Shown here: positions 10,898 through 22,470 of the stretch, piece after piece
Layout: every line of letters begins with the position of its first letter
How positions within the stretch are numbered: position 1 is the stretch's first letter
DNA from: Amorphophallus konjac
Taxonomy: Eukaryota; Streptophyta; Magnoliopsida; Alismatales; Araceae
Assembly (NCBI GenBank): GCA_022559845.1
Contig: CM040125.1
Coordinates: 292,316,200-292,380,199 of the forward strand
Direction: 5' to 3'
DNA: 64,000 nucleotides
Notes under the pieces: generated by a model
Database searches by the model: none
What the model was told of the DNA's origin: nothing
What the model saw: only the letters and a program-made list of their open reading frames with translations
Made by a program: the position numbers and the translations under genes

Positions 10898-12471
10898 GAG
10901 GAGTTTGATAGAGGAAGATTACTGGAAGATCCAGTCCTAGTCATGGATCTGGTTTTAACACCAGTAAGATCAGTTGACATCAACCTGGAATTCTCAATTA
11001 CTGCTGCAGTTGCGATATTCTGTCTTAATATTGACAAATCCTCACTCTGCTTCTGTTGCTGATTAAGGGGTAGTGGATCCGGACGATTGCTTAAGGCAAA
11101 CACAGGAGCCTATTGTGTTTTCACAATATGATGTTCAACAACAGCTAATTCCGGAACAGGGACTATAAGACTATTTCCATCCGATCTTTGTGCTGAAGGG
11201 AGCTCACTACAGGAAGCAATAAAAGTTACAGGAGGCTGAAAAGAGGAGTCTGAAGGATTCATAGAGGATGAAGCGCCACCCAGTTGTACTGCGGCAGAAG
11301 AAATTGAGTCATTATGCATACTTAGAACGCAGGTTTCTATTGGACAATGCATAGGAGTTTGCTGGTTAACAGGGGAAGGTTCTGTCTGATCAGTATCATT
11401 TTCCCCCGTAATCTTTGAGAGAATTACCAAACCACCTTCTCTATTTCATCGAGCATCTGGATTATCACCAGCATCATTACCACCCGGAGTGTCCGATGAA
11501 ATCACAGCTTTAGCAATAGTAGGCACATCATTGCCAACAGACCTTTGAAGACTAGTATTCTGCTGAGCCACTGGTTTCCACACATTTTTAACCTTTGGAA
11601 CAGGCCGAGAGGTACCCTGCGGAAATACAGAGGTCACCACTGTCTGAATAGCTTTTCCTTTACAATCATTCACTGAGTGGCCTAGTCTGGAGCAATTCGA
11701 GCAGAAAGAAGGGAGCTCAGGGTAAATAATATCTTGCCAGGATCCTCCTCCAGGGAAGCCAAGCCACAGTCTATGGGGATGAGACTTCAGGATGTCCAGC
11801 TCAACACAAACACGGGCAGCCACCGTATTAGAAAGGTTTAGAGTGGAAGAATCAATTTTTAACACCTTCCCAATGTTCCCAGCGATAGATCGCAACATGG
11901 GTTCCACAAAAATATTAGCAGGCAACCCAGGGAAAGAAATCCATACCGGCATTATGGAGGAGTCTTCATTGGGTGAAAAGAGCATCGTCCACTTGAAGAA
12001 GCGGAAAATTCTACCATGAACGTAAAGTTGTTCTCTCAGAAGAAGCTGGAGGTAGTCCTCATGATTCCGGAAGCGCAGAAGAAGATGCTTAGAGTCCAGG
12101 GCACTAATCACAAAATCTTCCTTGAATCGGCACCGGTTAGAAAGATGGGCCCTGATCTCAGGGAAAGCCGGTCTCCCATGAGGCGTACGTGCTACCAGCG
12201 TAAAGGCAAAAGGCTTCAAGGATGCTGCAAGTTCCTCAGCAGAGAAGAAAACGGTTGGCTCGCCGCCGTCGATGAGCGCTGGCTCGTGAACCTTACCAGG
12301 GACGACAGGCGGCAACAGGGACGCGGCAAGAGCTTCAGCAAAAGTACGGGTACCCCCCGCGGAGACGACAGCAGGGGATACAGCGGGCGGCGAGGAAACA
12401 AAGGTGGGACATGACGACCGAGCATCTGCCACGGCGGAGGGGGCCACAACGGGCCCCCCCGAGGATGCCAT
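10894..12471 (-). pseudogene. LINE ORF1: DUF4283 and CCHC zinc-knuckle RNA-binding protein
   Basis: The N-terminus is Ala/Pro/Val-rich. DUF4283 follows (about residues 70-230) with FAFTLVARTPHGRP, VWISFPGLP and RLWLGFPGG, then a knuckle CSNCSRLGHSVNDC (CX2CX4HX4C). Two in-frame stops split it: TGA near 11443 (from CGA) and TAG near 11107 (from CAG); both fit C-to-T decay. The C-terminal part contains KTRSMT, common in plant LINE ORF1. The stop codon overlaps the ORF2 start as ATGA (10897-10894). Such proteins coat the LINE RNA. Confidence 0.85.
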
Positions 12472-12586
12472 TATTGCTAGGTCAAAGCTCCTTCATGGGG
12501 TCGACATTGAATGTCTTACTGACTCAGCCCTGTGAGTTCAGGCCGGCCCCTTAGTGATCGTGGCCAAAGCCGACGGTAGACTGTCT

Positions 12587-13692
12587 CAATGAATGCATGA
12601 GTCACAAGACCGACAGACTTAGCCTGTATAGACTTAGCATGAAGCACACATGCAATGTTCAGACTTCAAGTCATGCAATGCAATGTACACACTTCAGCTA
12701 AGCAAGCTTCAGTGAATGTATGGACTTCATGAATGCATGCTACAGTGCCAATGTACAGACTTGGTGGAAGGCATGCAATGTATAGACTTCAGAACAAATC
12801 CAGTGTATAGACTTCCACCATGATGCATGCAATGCAATGCAGATACTGACTGTATAGACTTTGAAGAAATGAGGCGATGTGTGGACTTTGAGGTTCAACA
12901 GTGGATGTATATACTTTGGACCCTTGAAGGATGTATAGACTTCAGTTGAGCACAGTCCAATGTATAGACATGGAAGATTGAACCAATGTATAGACTTGGG
13001 GTTCTGAACGTAGGTAAAGGATGGGAATGTATAGACTTGCGTTACTGTAGCGATGTATAGACTTACTATATGCATACAAGACGCTAAATGAGACGGTGAC
13101 TCTGTGCATGAATAGTGATGTATAGACTTGCATGAGACGGTCAGTGAGACGCACTCTCAGGCTGTACAGACTTGAGGTTTCAACAGAAGGCTTTGAAGGC
13201 GATGTACAGACTTTACTAATATGCAGACTTGATGATGAAACAGTCTGATGTACATACTTGATCAAGACAAGGTAGTTGAGTGTATGGACTTTGACAAGCA
13301 AATGGCTGTACAGACTTTGCCTAAATGCAGGACACTGTATGGACTTGCCACCATAGTATAGACTCAATGCAAGAAGATGGATGTACAGGCTTGGCGAATG
13401 CAATGTATGGACTTGTAGACAGAACACATGCAGCGAATAGACTTATGCAGACAGAACACATGCATTCTCCAGATAATATACCAGTCACAGTCATATGCAT
13501 TTTCCACATAGTATATCAGTTATAAACATGAATGTTGGTTATCATTCAATGTGGTGACTCATTCCTGTTGTATGCATTTTCCACAGAGTATATCAGTTAT
13601 AAACATGAATGTTGGTTATCATTCAATGTGGTGACTCATTCATGTTGCTATCATTAAAACACCACAATCATCAAAGCACAAGGGGCACAACA
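12587..13692 (-). repeat. 3' LTR of the Sirevirus-like element, truncated by the LINE
   Basis: This segment matches 21301-22425 nearly base for base. Similarity begins exactly where the LINE leader ends (12586/12587). The outer part, about 2.2 kb present in the other LTR, is missing. It carries many copies of the TGTATAGACTT motif. Confidence 0.9.
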
Positions 13693-16219
13693 ATCTCCCC
13701 ATTTTTGATGATGGCAACATAATGAGTCACACTGACTCGTCAAACTATTCTCCCCCTTTGACATAATCAACAAGAGAGGGAATGGTTTGAGAGACAAAAT
13801 GCAGTACAGAATAAAACATGGTTCATTAACTATCAGTACTCCCTTAAGACAATGAAACAGCACTCCCCCTATCAAAATGCAATATTATCTATTCTCCCCT
13901 TAAAATCAGATGACCCATAACTCCCCTTGAAGCACAGGAATGAACTCTGGTTATCCAATAAATCAAGCTAAATTCTGCCATTACAAAGAATCTGAATTCT
14001 GATTACATGAACAGAATGAAACAGAACCAGAGCTGATTGTGAAACAGGATGGAAGATTCCAATAGTGTGGATCAACTGATAATGTAAGATTAGCCATGGG
14101 TAAGGGTGAGAAATAGTCAAATCACAATACATCTCAATGAATTAATCAATAGCAAGATTTATATTGGTCAGGCTATCTGGAAGGAGTCTGATCATGAGAG
14201 ATTTTAAAGCATCCATCATAACAATAAGTCTTAAGAGGATTTGACTCTTCTATCATAAGGGGTTATGAATTTACAACTTAATCAATCTGATTTAATTTTG
14301 ATGTATACCAAATTTGCCAAATTAAACTCAATACTCATATCTGAATCCAAGCTTTAATAAAGGTGAACCAAATATTTAGTTAACACTCAAAATCAATCAT
14401 CTTTTATCTTGCACATATGATCTCAATAGCACCTTTGAAAAATACACAGGTTAGTACTGAAGTTAAACACTTTTTCAAGAACATGAGTTGACAGATTTTT
14501 CAAAATATTTTTTATTTAAAGCACATTATATTTTTCATGAGTAATTTAAGTTAATCAACACCTTTTTACATGAGGCATAACACGTCTCAGGTGAAGTGAC
14601 CCAGTTACTCAGTGTGATAACTATCATTGCCTCTCACTTTGAGAGCAGAGTTAGCAATATGAGTGTCTTTTTACATGAGAAGACACCTTTATCAGAGGCC
14701 AGACTCCCCAGTTACTCAACACAAATAAGCCATTGCTCTGTCAGGTTTTGTATCACTAAATTTTTATCAAAGATAACTATGGCACCTCATGACATGAATT
14801 ACTTTATTTCATTGATAAAGAACTCAGTTTCTCAGTGACCAAGTCATTGCTCTGAATTCACAATTTTTCATTTGGTCAACATTTTTCAAGTTAATGTTTA
14901 ACACCAATACACACTCTACGCATCTTAACCAAAGTAGCCCTGAATTCAAATTTTCAGATATATGATGAGAGAGTCTAAGGTATACATGGCACATGTGGTT
15001 AAAGTTTATTAAACCTTATCATTCAGATATTTTTCAATTCATTTAACTACAAACCTGAGAATACATTAATCTTATATCAGTCTGATTCAGTGATAATTCT
15101 TAAACCTATATGATAGGAGTTTCTACCAATTTCTCAGACTGAATTGCATGACATGCAGCATAATTTTTTCAGATCAGACCAATGAATTTAGTAGCCAACA
15201 ATCAATAGTTGAAATAGATCAGTCACACCAGCTGAGAAGAATGTGAAAGGTGAGTATAAGTTGGTGCAAGAGTGAATCAGCAATAGAGAAGAGCATCAGA
15301 AGAGATTTTATCATCAGACAGTAGCTGAGTCTGGAATACAGACAGATCAGCTATTTTAGAGATATCAGCAGAGAATTCAGTTGAATAGCGCATAGTCAAT
15401 GGAATAAATCAGGTTACTTAAACAAAGGGAGTTCATGAGGTGAAGAAGATATGAAATGGGAATGCTCCCCCTATCTAAGTGCAATGAATTTATTTTTAGG
15501 TTTTTCAAAATTTTATAATATGCACTATCCTACATATGCAGTATGCAACAATTCTAACAAGGAGAGCATGATGATCAATCAACAGCAAATAAGCTCCCCC
15601 TGACAAAATACATGATGTGCAATGAATCATTTCTTTTCAATTTTATTTTCTTCAAATTTATGATATGCAATACACTGTTCTATATGAAAACTAAACCCAT
15701 GGTACTAGGCGGAGGACTCGGTCTCAAGGACCATCTCACACATGATAAGAACCTCCAAGCAGATTTCCCTGCCTTTTAGTAGCTTACCATTTGATATACC
15801 AAGGTTATGCAATGCAGTGCAAAGCAGTCCTATATGCATTAAACAAAAACAGTTGGACTCCCCCTGTCGATATGCATGAAATGTATTGAAAGCACATCAC
15901 ATGATTTCAAATATTCATTCAGATATGATTCATGCAAATCAGAGAGAGGAGAATTACCATCAACAAATCAACATTTTAGAAATCTTCAGTTTGACATCAA
16001 CAAATCAACATGATATTCAATCATTTCAACTTCACAATTTCATCAAACTGAATTGTCATGATATGCAATCAACTGAAGCACACAAATTTAGAAGGCAGAA
16101 TTTAAGATGAGTATTCAGAACAGACCTGAAAAGCAGAATCTTGGGGTGTCTTCCTGTTGAGTGCCTTGGTTTATTTTACCCCTCTTTATTTATTCCAAGG
16201 CACACCTGTAACATGTTAA
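13693..16219 (-). other. Non-coding interval with multiple polypurine tracts
   Basis: The minus strand carries AGGGGGAG-type purine tracts at 13693-13705 (the LTR-adjacent PPT), 13749-13759, 13863-13870, 13892-13900, about 13921, 15464-15471, 15593-15600 and 15857-15865. Multiple PPTs between the coding region and 3' LTR are a described Sirevirus feature. The rest is AT-rich and has no pol motif in any frame. Confidence 0.75.
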
Positions 16220-18826
16220 TCAATTTGATCCTGCAGGGACCCAAGCTGCCTTGGGTCCTGTATGAGCCCTAACAGGTGTTCTAAACAGTCTTTTAGCAAC
16301 ATGATCATCATATTCCATCAGATTACACTCAAACATTGAGTGTCCAGTTTTTCCACAATAATAACATGAAGCCACAGAATTTTTGTTTTTATTCTTCATG
16401 TTAGCCGAAACATGATGCCCATGTGCATGCATATGAGTATGAAAATTATGTGTATGAGCATGAGTATTTCTTTTATTGACATGAAAACTTTTCTTTCCAT
16501 ACTCAGCCAGCCGACAGTTGGCAGCTTTGTGGCCTAGCTTACCACATTCAAAACATGCAGAGTTTTTCCTTTTATCTCTCAAGTTATTTCTAGCAGAATC
16601 ATAGAAAGCAGAGAATTTTACAGATTTATAGTTCAATCTATTTCCCTGAGCATGCCAGCAGTCTTTGACTGCATGCCCATACTTACCACATTCAAAGCAC
16701 CTTGGGTGCTTACCTCTTGAACCATTATATCCCCATGAAGACATAAACCAACACTCAACAGCTTTATGACCACGTTTGTTACAATTATAACAAATGATGT
16801 GTTGGTTTGAAGCAGACATGTTTCTTTTGGGGTGGTGATGACTATTTGAGAAAAAGTTATCATGCATCATATCATCACTTTTCATCACACTACAGTCATC
16901 CATATAATGACCATGCCTACCACAGTAGTAGCAAGAGGCATCAGATTTCCTAGGAGCATGGTTTCTATCATATGATTTCTTAGATGCATGCGAATGAGTA
17001 CAAGAAGCATCAGATTCAGCAGAGCTAATAAATTTCAGAGTATAACCAGAATTATTCTTTGCCTTCTTTGTTTGACTTTTTCTTTTCAATTTCTGATTAT
17101 TCTCAATAGGTTTTGTTTGCTTTTCAATTTTCTGAGCTTTGAACTGAAAGACAGATTTTGAAGGTGACTTCTGATTTTCATTTTGTTTTGGGGATTGCCT
17201 TGAAGTACCAGCTACATCAGAGCCTTTCACAAAAGTAAAATATAGCTGGTTTTTAGAGATTTCCTTCACATCAGAATTACAGTTTGTTCCCCCTTTTGAA
17301 TTATCATCCTTCCTTTTCACAACAGCTTTTATTTTTGTTTCAATTTTTGCAGACTTAGAGGATAAGTTTTCCAGATCATGAATTTTATCTTCCAAAGATG
17401 CTATATGAAGCTCATAAATGGCTATTTCTTGTTCACTGCAATTAACACATTCACTTAGAACTTTGTTTGCAGTTTTATATTTTTCAATTTCTTGTTCCAA
17501 GTTGTTCAAGATTTTTAATTCATCATCACAGACAGCTTTTCCCTTTTCTGTGATAAGGAGTCTTTCAGACAAGCCAGTGTTTAAACAGTTTAATTTTTCA
17601 ATTTCAGCTTTCAGTTCAGTGTTTTCCTTCTCAAAATTTTGAGGTTGAGCTTCTTTAAAAACCGATTTCTCCTTTTCTATAGTCAGAAACCTCTGTGAGA
17701 AAATAGTATTTAAAACCATCAGTTTTTTGTTTTGTTCCCTCAATTCTTTATTTTCTTCAGATAGCTTCATGACTCCTTCATTATATTTTCGACTTCTAGA
17801 GATCATCTCCAGCTTTTCAACTAGCTCCTCTTCTCTTTCCTCCACTTTAATTTTCTCAGCCACCAAGTTTTTGTGATCCTCTTTAAGTGAGACAATTTAT
17901 TTACTCAGCCACTCATTCTCACTATAAAGATCTTCATTACCTTCTCTTAGAGCTGAGCACATATCACAGTTTGATTTAGCAGAAGAAGAGTGTGAATCCT
18001 CCCCATTGATTTCATTTATTCTAGCCTTGAGTTTTTCAATTTCCTTTTGACCCCTAACGTTTTCAAGCCTTAGTTTGTCCATTACAGAATTAACTTCAGT
18101 CAGTTCTTGCATACTTTTTAGATGCTCATTTTTCTTATCATTCAATTGATTCTCAATTTCTGACATTTTTTCTAAGCATGTTTGTTTTTCAATTTCTAGA
18201 GATTTGATTACTTCCTTTTGCAATTTACCATCATGATCGAACTCATTTAGCATGTCTTCTAAAATAGCACATGCCTTACAAGAATTTTCATCGCTTTTCA
18301 GACTATCTCTTAGTTTTGCATTTTCACATTTCAATTCTCTTATCTCGTACAACATCTCCTTTTTCAATTTTTTCTTTTCAGATTTCATTTGTTCACATTT
18401 ATTATTGAGTTCCTCATTTATATTCCATAGATCATCAATTGAAAGTTCTTCAGGTTCAGAATTTACCTCGGATGAAGTTTCATCATTAGCATTTCTCTGA
18501 TCAGCCATCAAGCATTTGTTGTGATTCCTGATTAGCTTTAGTTTTTCCAAAATATCTTTGGCAGACTTGTAGGAGGAAATGCATTCGATTAGAGATCTGT
18601 CAATTGATTCTTTTAATAAAACTACAGCTCTAGTGTTGACAGAGTCTTTCAGCTTATCCTTCTTGGTCCATTTGGATTTATCCTTTGACAGTTTGTATGG
18701 ACCGTGAGTCATTACCTTCCACAAGTCAGGATCGGTTGTGCTTACATACCGATGCAACTTTTCCAGCCATGGGCCAAGGTCATCACCTCTGAATATCGGA
18801 GGATTAGCCATCAAAGCAGATAACAA
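16220..18826 (-). pseudogene. gag: Sirevirus-like gag with coiled coils and five CCHC zinc knuckles
   Basis: The N-terminal copia gag domain (18811-18500) begins MANPPIFRGDD and has WKVMTHGPY and SAKDILEKL. A long Lys/Glu-rich heptad region follows and predicts coiled coil across about 350 residues. The C-terminal half has five CX2CX4HX4C knuckles: CYYCGRHGHYMDDC, CYNCNKRGHKAVEC, CFECGKYGHAVKDC, CFECGKLGHKAANC and CYYCGKTGHSMFEC. The frame is open over about 870 codons except for one TAA near 17896, one C-to-T step from CAA. The real start may be the ATG at 18811. It would have formed the particle and bound element RNA, with enzymes supplied by another copy. Most copia gag proteins carry one or two knuckles. 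Confidence 0.85.
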
Positions 18827-19085
18827 GCAGACTCAAAGCACAAAGTAATCGACCAGAAAACACCACAACCAGATAAGCACGGCAAAGCACTAACTCAGTG
18901 AAGCTAAACAATGAACACAGAAAACACACTCTAGAATGCACCAAACAGAAATGCAGTAAACTAGATTATCAACGTAAAGCACTAAAATAGTAAATCAACA
19001 AACGATTCCAAAAGACCCACTCTGAAATGCACCAACAATTAGCAGGATCCTCTGCAGATTGTTAGATCTGTTCAGTCAGAGACCC

Positions 19086-19097
19086 GCTCTGATACCA
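19086..19097 (-). other. Primer-binding site (initiator tRNA-Met type)
   Basis: The minus strand reads TGGTATCAGAGC two bases inside the 5' LTR end (19100), complementary to the 3' end of plant initiator tRNA-Met. This fixes the inner LTR boundary. Confidence 0.9.
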
Positions 19098-19797
19098 ATT
19101 GTTGGGTTCGGTGCTATGTATTCAGAGGGGGGGTGAATGAATACCCTTTAAAAATATTCGCTCAAATAGAAATTCTAATGCTCAGAACAGCGGAATAACA
19201 TCACTAAAACTAACTAAGAAAAACTAGTTCAGTCATCTGTGAACCTGTAGGCAGAGTACTCCTAAGAAGACATCTAATGAGCGTAGCAATTAGACAATTC
19301 AAACAACACACAATACCAGTGTCAAACAGATAGCGTGCGCAGCTAATCAACTCTGTTGAACTGGAAGCAAACACATGAAGCGCCCCTATGCAAGCATCTA
19401 GCGGAAGCAATAAAACAGATGAAGAAATCAAACCACTGCACAGAGGTTTTTAGGTGGTTCGGTCCAGCAGACCTACATCCACCCCACACTCAAACCAGAG
19501 TGTGGATTCCGCTGACTCACAGCTTGAACAGCTGGGCATCACAGCTTGCCATACAACCGCTGGGCAACACAGCTTGCCGTCCGAGGAATCCTCCTCGCCC
19601 GCTGAGCAACACAGCTTGCTGTCCAATGGAATCCACCACTGCAACCGCTGACTAACAGCTTGAAGAAAGGATAAAATGGAAAATGAAAACAAGAACCAAA
19701 TAGCACCGGAAAGCTGTAAACAGTGAAGCACAAAATGTGGCTCTTAAAGAGCTGACTGGAGTGGATCTGATCCAACTTCCAGTGGGAACGATCTTAT

Positions 19798-19930
19798 CTG
19801 CTTTTCTCTTCTCTCTCTCTTTCTTCTTCTTCTCTTCACACTCTGCTCTCTCGATCTCTCACTCAATCTCTCTTTCTTTCTCCTTCTCTTCTTCTCTTTC
19901 TCTCTTCTTCTCCTTCTTTTCTCTTCTCTG
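19798..19930. repeat. CT-rich simple sequence in the LTR leader
   Basis: Imperfect CTCTT/TTCTC runs fill this interval (GA-rich on the element's sense strand). They lie just downstream of the LTR TATA box, so they would be in the transcript leader. Confidence 0.85.
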
Positions 19931-20017
19931 GATTGAAGACCTCTCTGCACTCTGCTTTTTCTTCACAGCTTCTGCTCTGTCAATTTCAATCTGCCTTCAT
20001 CTGAAGATGAAGACTCA

Positions 20018-20117
20018 TATATATAGCAGCAGCAGCCAGGGCGCATGTGGCTTCCACAGTTCCCGCCCTAAAAATTCGGACCACGTGGCAGCATCCAGCA
20101 GGCTGTCAGTACACGTG
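20018..20117 (-). promoter_or_regulatory. LTR promoter: TATA box with two CACGTG G-boxes
   Basis: TATATATA at 20018-20025 on the minus strand is preceded at 20082-20087 and 20112-20117 by CACGTG cores, one within CCACGTGG. G-boxes bind bZIP/bHLH factors in plants. Spacing of 57-100 bp to the TATA box suits a proximal promoter. Confidence 0.6.
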
Positions 20118-20219
20118 TCCTCATCTGGGCATTGTTCTTATCCTCGGATCATGTGCCCTTCATAAAGCTTCTCGAACAGTCCCTGTCAGACAGAGTATCG
20201 GATTATCAGTTTAAGCATA

Positions 20220-22150
20220 AACCCTGTACAGACATCATAGTATGCACAATGCAGTGTATAGACTTTCCAATGTCTAGACTTGCAGATGTGAACGACACAA
20301 TGTATAGACTTCAGGTGTGAAGACATTGTGAATGCAAATGCAATGTTCAGACTTCATTGTATAGAATTGGAGAACCTGAATCAATGTGCATACTTGGAAC
20401 GCCTGAAGACCAGTGTCCAGACTTGGAATCAATGAAGGCGTTGGCTATACAGACTTGGCCAAACAATCCGATGTAGAGACTTGAGGCATGGAGGCCAATG
20501 TACAGACTTGGAAAGTTAAGACCATTGTATAGACTTCACCTCGTGCCAGCTACAGTGAAGGAACGTATAGACTTAACAGTCTCCCTGGCTGTACAGACTT
20601 GACCAAAGCAAAGGCAATCGGATGTACAGACTTTAGAGGATGCAGACTCTTTATAGACTCTGAGGTCCAAAGGCAATGTACAGACTTTGCCTTAGAAACG
20701 AATGTATAGACTTTCCCTTCAGAAACGAATGTATAGACTTGAGAGTCTTGAAGCCAATGTACAGACTTTCCACCAACCAATGTATGGACTTTGCAGGCCT
20801 AAGACGCTGAATGAGACGGTGGATGTAACAGTGCAATGTCTAGAATTGAAATCCAATGCAGACGGCTGTACAGACTTGAATGAGACGCTGCATGAGACGA
20901 TGCAGCTACATTGATGTACAAGGACACAGTCCAATGTACAGACTTCATGACCAATAGAAGGTGCAGACTTTGTGAACAATGCATGAACGAAACGCTGGAC
21001 TCTGTACAGACTTGAGCGATGTATGGACTTAGCTTCGTGCAAGCTACAGTCCAACGTATGGACTTTGTAGTTCAACTGGTGAGTGTAGATACTTCACCAA
21101 TGAAATGCTCACTGTACAGACTTGCTGGATGCAACGTGAGACGCTGTATAGACTTCGTCTTCCAGCGTATAGACTTGATGAATGCATATGCCAAGACCAT
21201 TGTACAGACTTGACATATTTAAAGTGCATGCGATGCAGACTGTACAGACTGTGACATGTGAGACACGAAGAGAATGCACTGAAGTCTGTATAGACTTTAA
21301 CAATGAATGCATGAGTCACAAGATCGACAGACTTAGCCTGTATAGACTTAGCATGAAGCACACATGCGATGTACAGACTTCAAGTCATGCAATGCAATGT
21401 ACACACTTTAGCTAAGCAAGCTTCAGTGAATGTATGGACTTCATGAATGCATGCTACAGTGCCAATGTACAGACTTGGTGGAAGGCATGCAATGTATAGA
21501 CTTCAGAACAAATCCAGTGTATAGACTTCCACCATGATGCATGCAATGCAATGCAGATACTGACTATATAGACTTTGAAGAAATGAGGCGATGTGTAGAC
21601 TTTGAGGTTCAACAGTGGATGTATATACTTTGGACCCTTGAAGGATGTATAGACTTCAGTTGAGCACAGTCCAATGTATAGACTTGGAAGATTGAACCAA
21701 TGTATAGACTTGGGGTTCTGAACGTAGGTAAAGGCTGGGAATGTATAGACTTGCGTTACTGTAGCGATGTATAGACTTACTATATGCATACGAGACGCTA
21801 AATGAGACGGTGACTCTGTGCATGAATAGTGATGTATAGACTTGCATGAGACGGTCAGTGAGACGCACTCTCAGGCTGTACAGACTTGAGGTTTCAACAG
21901 AAGGCTTTGAAGGCGATGTACAGACTTTACTAATGTGCAGACTTGATGATGAAACAATCTGATGTACATACTTGATCAAGACAAGGCAGTTGAGTGTATG
22001 GACTTTGACAAGCAAACGGCTGTACAGACTTTGCCTAAATGCAGGACACTGTATGGACTTGCCACCAATGTATAGACTCAATGCAAGCAGATGGATGTAC
22101 AGGCTTGGCGAATGCAATGTATGGACTTGCAGACAGAACACATGCAACGA
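20220..22150 (-). repeat. Dense array of the short motif TGTAYAGACTT in LTR U3
   Basis: The motif AATGTATAGACTTG and close variants recur every 20-45 bp, several dozen times, separated by unrelated sequence. The array continues in the truncated LTR at 12600-13440. Frames through it give repetitive peptides (VYTL, KSIHW), which are artefacts of the repeat. Confidence 0.9.
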
Positions 22151-22470
22151 ATAGACTTATGCAGACAGAACACATGCATTCTCCAGATAATATACCAGTC
22201 ACAGTCATATGCATTTTCCACATAGTATATCAGTTATAAACATGAATGTTGGTTATCATTCAATGTGGTGACTCATTCCTGTTGTATGCATTTTCCACAG
22301 AGTATATCAGTTATAAACATGAATGTTGGTTATCATTCAATGTGGTGACTCATTCCTGTTGCTATCATTAAAACACCACAATCATCAAAGCACAAGGGGC
22401 TCATCAAAGCACAAGGGGCACAACAACCCCAACTCTGTACGAAGGAAGGCCAAGTTCCTGAACCCCTTAC

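Larger units (their letters stand above)
8305..12586 (-). mobile_element. L1-type non-LTR retrotransposon (LINE), 3'-truncated
   Basis: The element is on the minus strand: a short 5' leader (12586-12472), ORF1 (12471-10894) and ORF2 (10897-about 8305). Homology to a plant LINE stops after the RT-thumb motif GGLGVSDV. The zf-RVT region, RNase H, 3' UTR and poly(A) tail are missing, and the sequence becomes unrelated DNA near 8305. LINEs are normally truncated at the 5' end, so 3' loss points to a later deletion. The 5' edge abuts a broken Sirevirus-like LTR at 12587, so the LINE probably inserted into that LTR. Confidence 0.88.
12587..22425 (-). mobile_element. Sirevirus-like Ty1/copia element without pol (non-autonomous)
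   Basis: The minus-strand order is 5' LTR (22425-19100), Met-tRNA primer site, gag (18826-16220), a 2.5-kb non-coding stretch rich in polypurine tracts, and 3' LTR (13692-12587, truncated). The complete LTR begins TGTTG and ends CAACA. Protease, integrase, RT and RNase H are absent: gag ends GPKAAWVPAGSN, the usual copia gag/protease boundary, and then stops. The coiled-coil-rich gag, repeated PPTs and initiator-Met PBS are Sirevirus traits. The remaining LTR parts differ by only a few percent by eye, so the insertion looks fairly young. It sits in the intron of a Tat antisense ORF. The left flank is lost, so no target duplication can be checked. Confidence 0.85.
19100..22425 (-). repeat. 5' LTR of the Sirevirus-like element, complete (3326 bp)
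   Basis: Outer and inner ends form the inverted pair TGTTG/CAACA. Reading the minus strand, U3 (about 22425-20000) is filled with the TGTATAGACTT motif array. A TATA box lies at 20025-20018, and a CT/GA-rich leader leads to the primer site. At the outer end a 20-bp block is duplicated (22383-22424), which the other LTR lacks. It retains the 2.2 kb lost from the left LTR. Confidence 0.9.

Noticed and set aside
12740..13430. Open frames of 110-160 aa with repeated VYT/KSIHW/SLYIG peptides
   Set aside because: They are translations of the TGTATAGACTT LTR motif array, recur in both LTRs, and have no protein-like composition.
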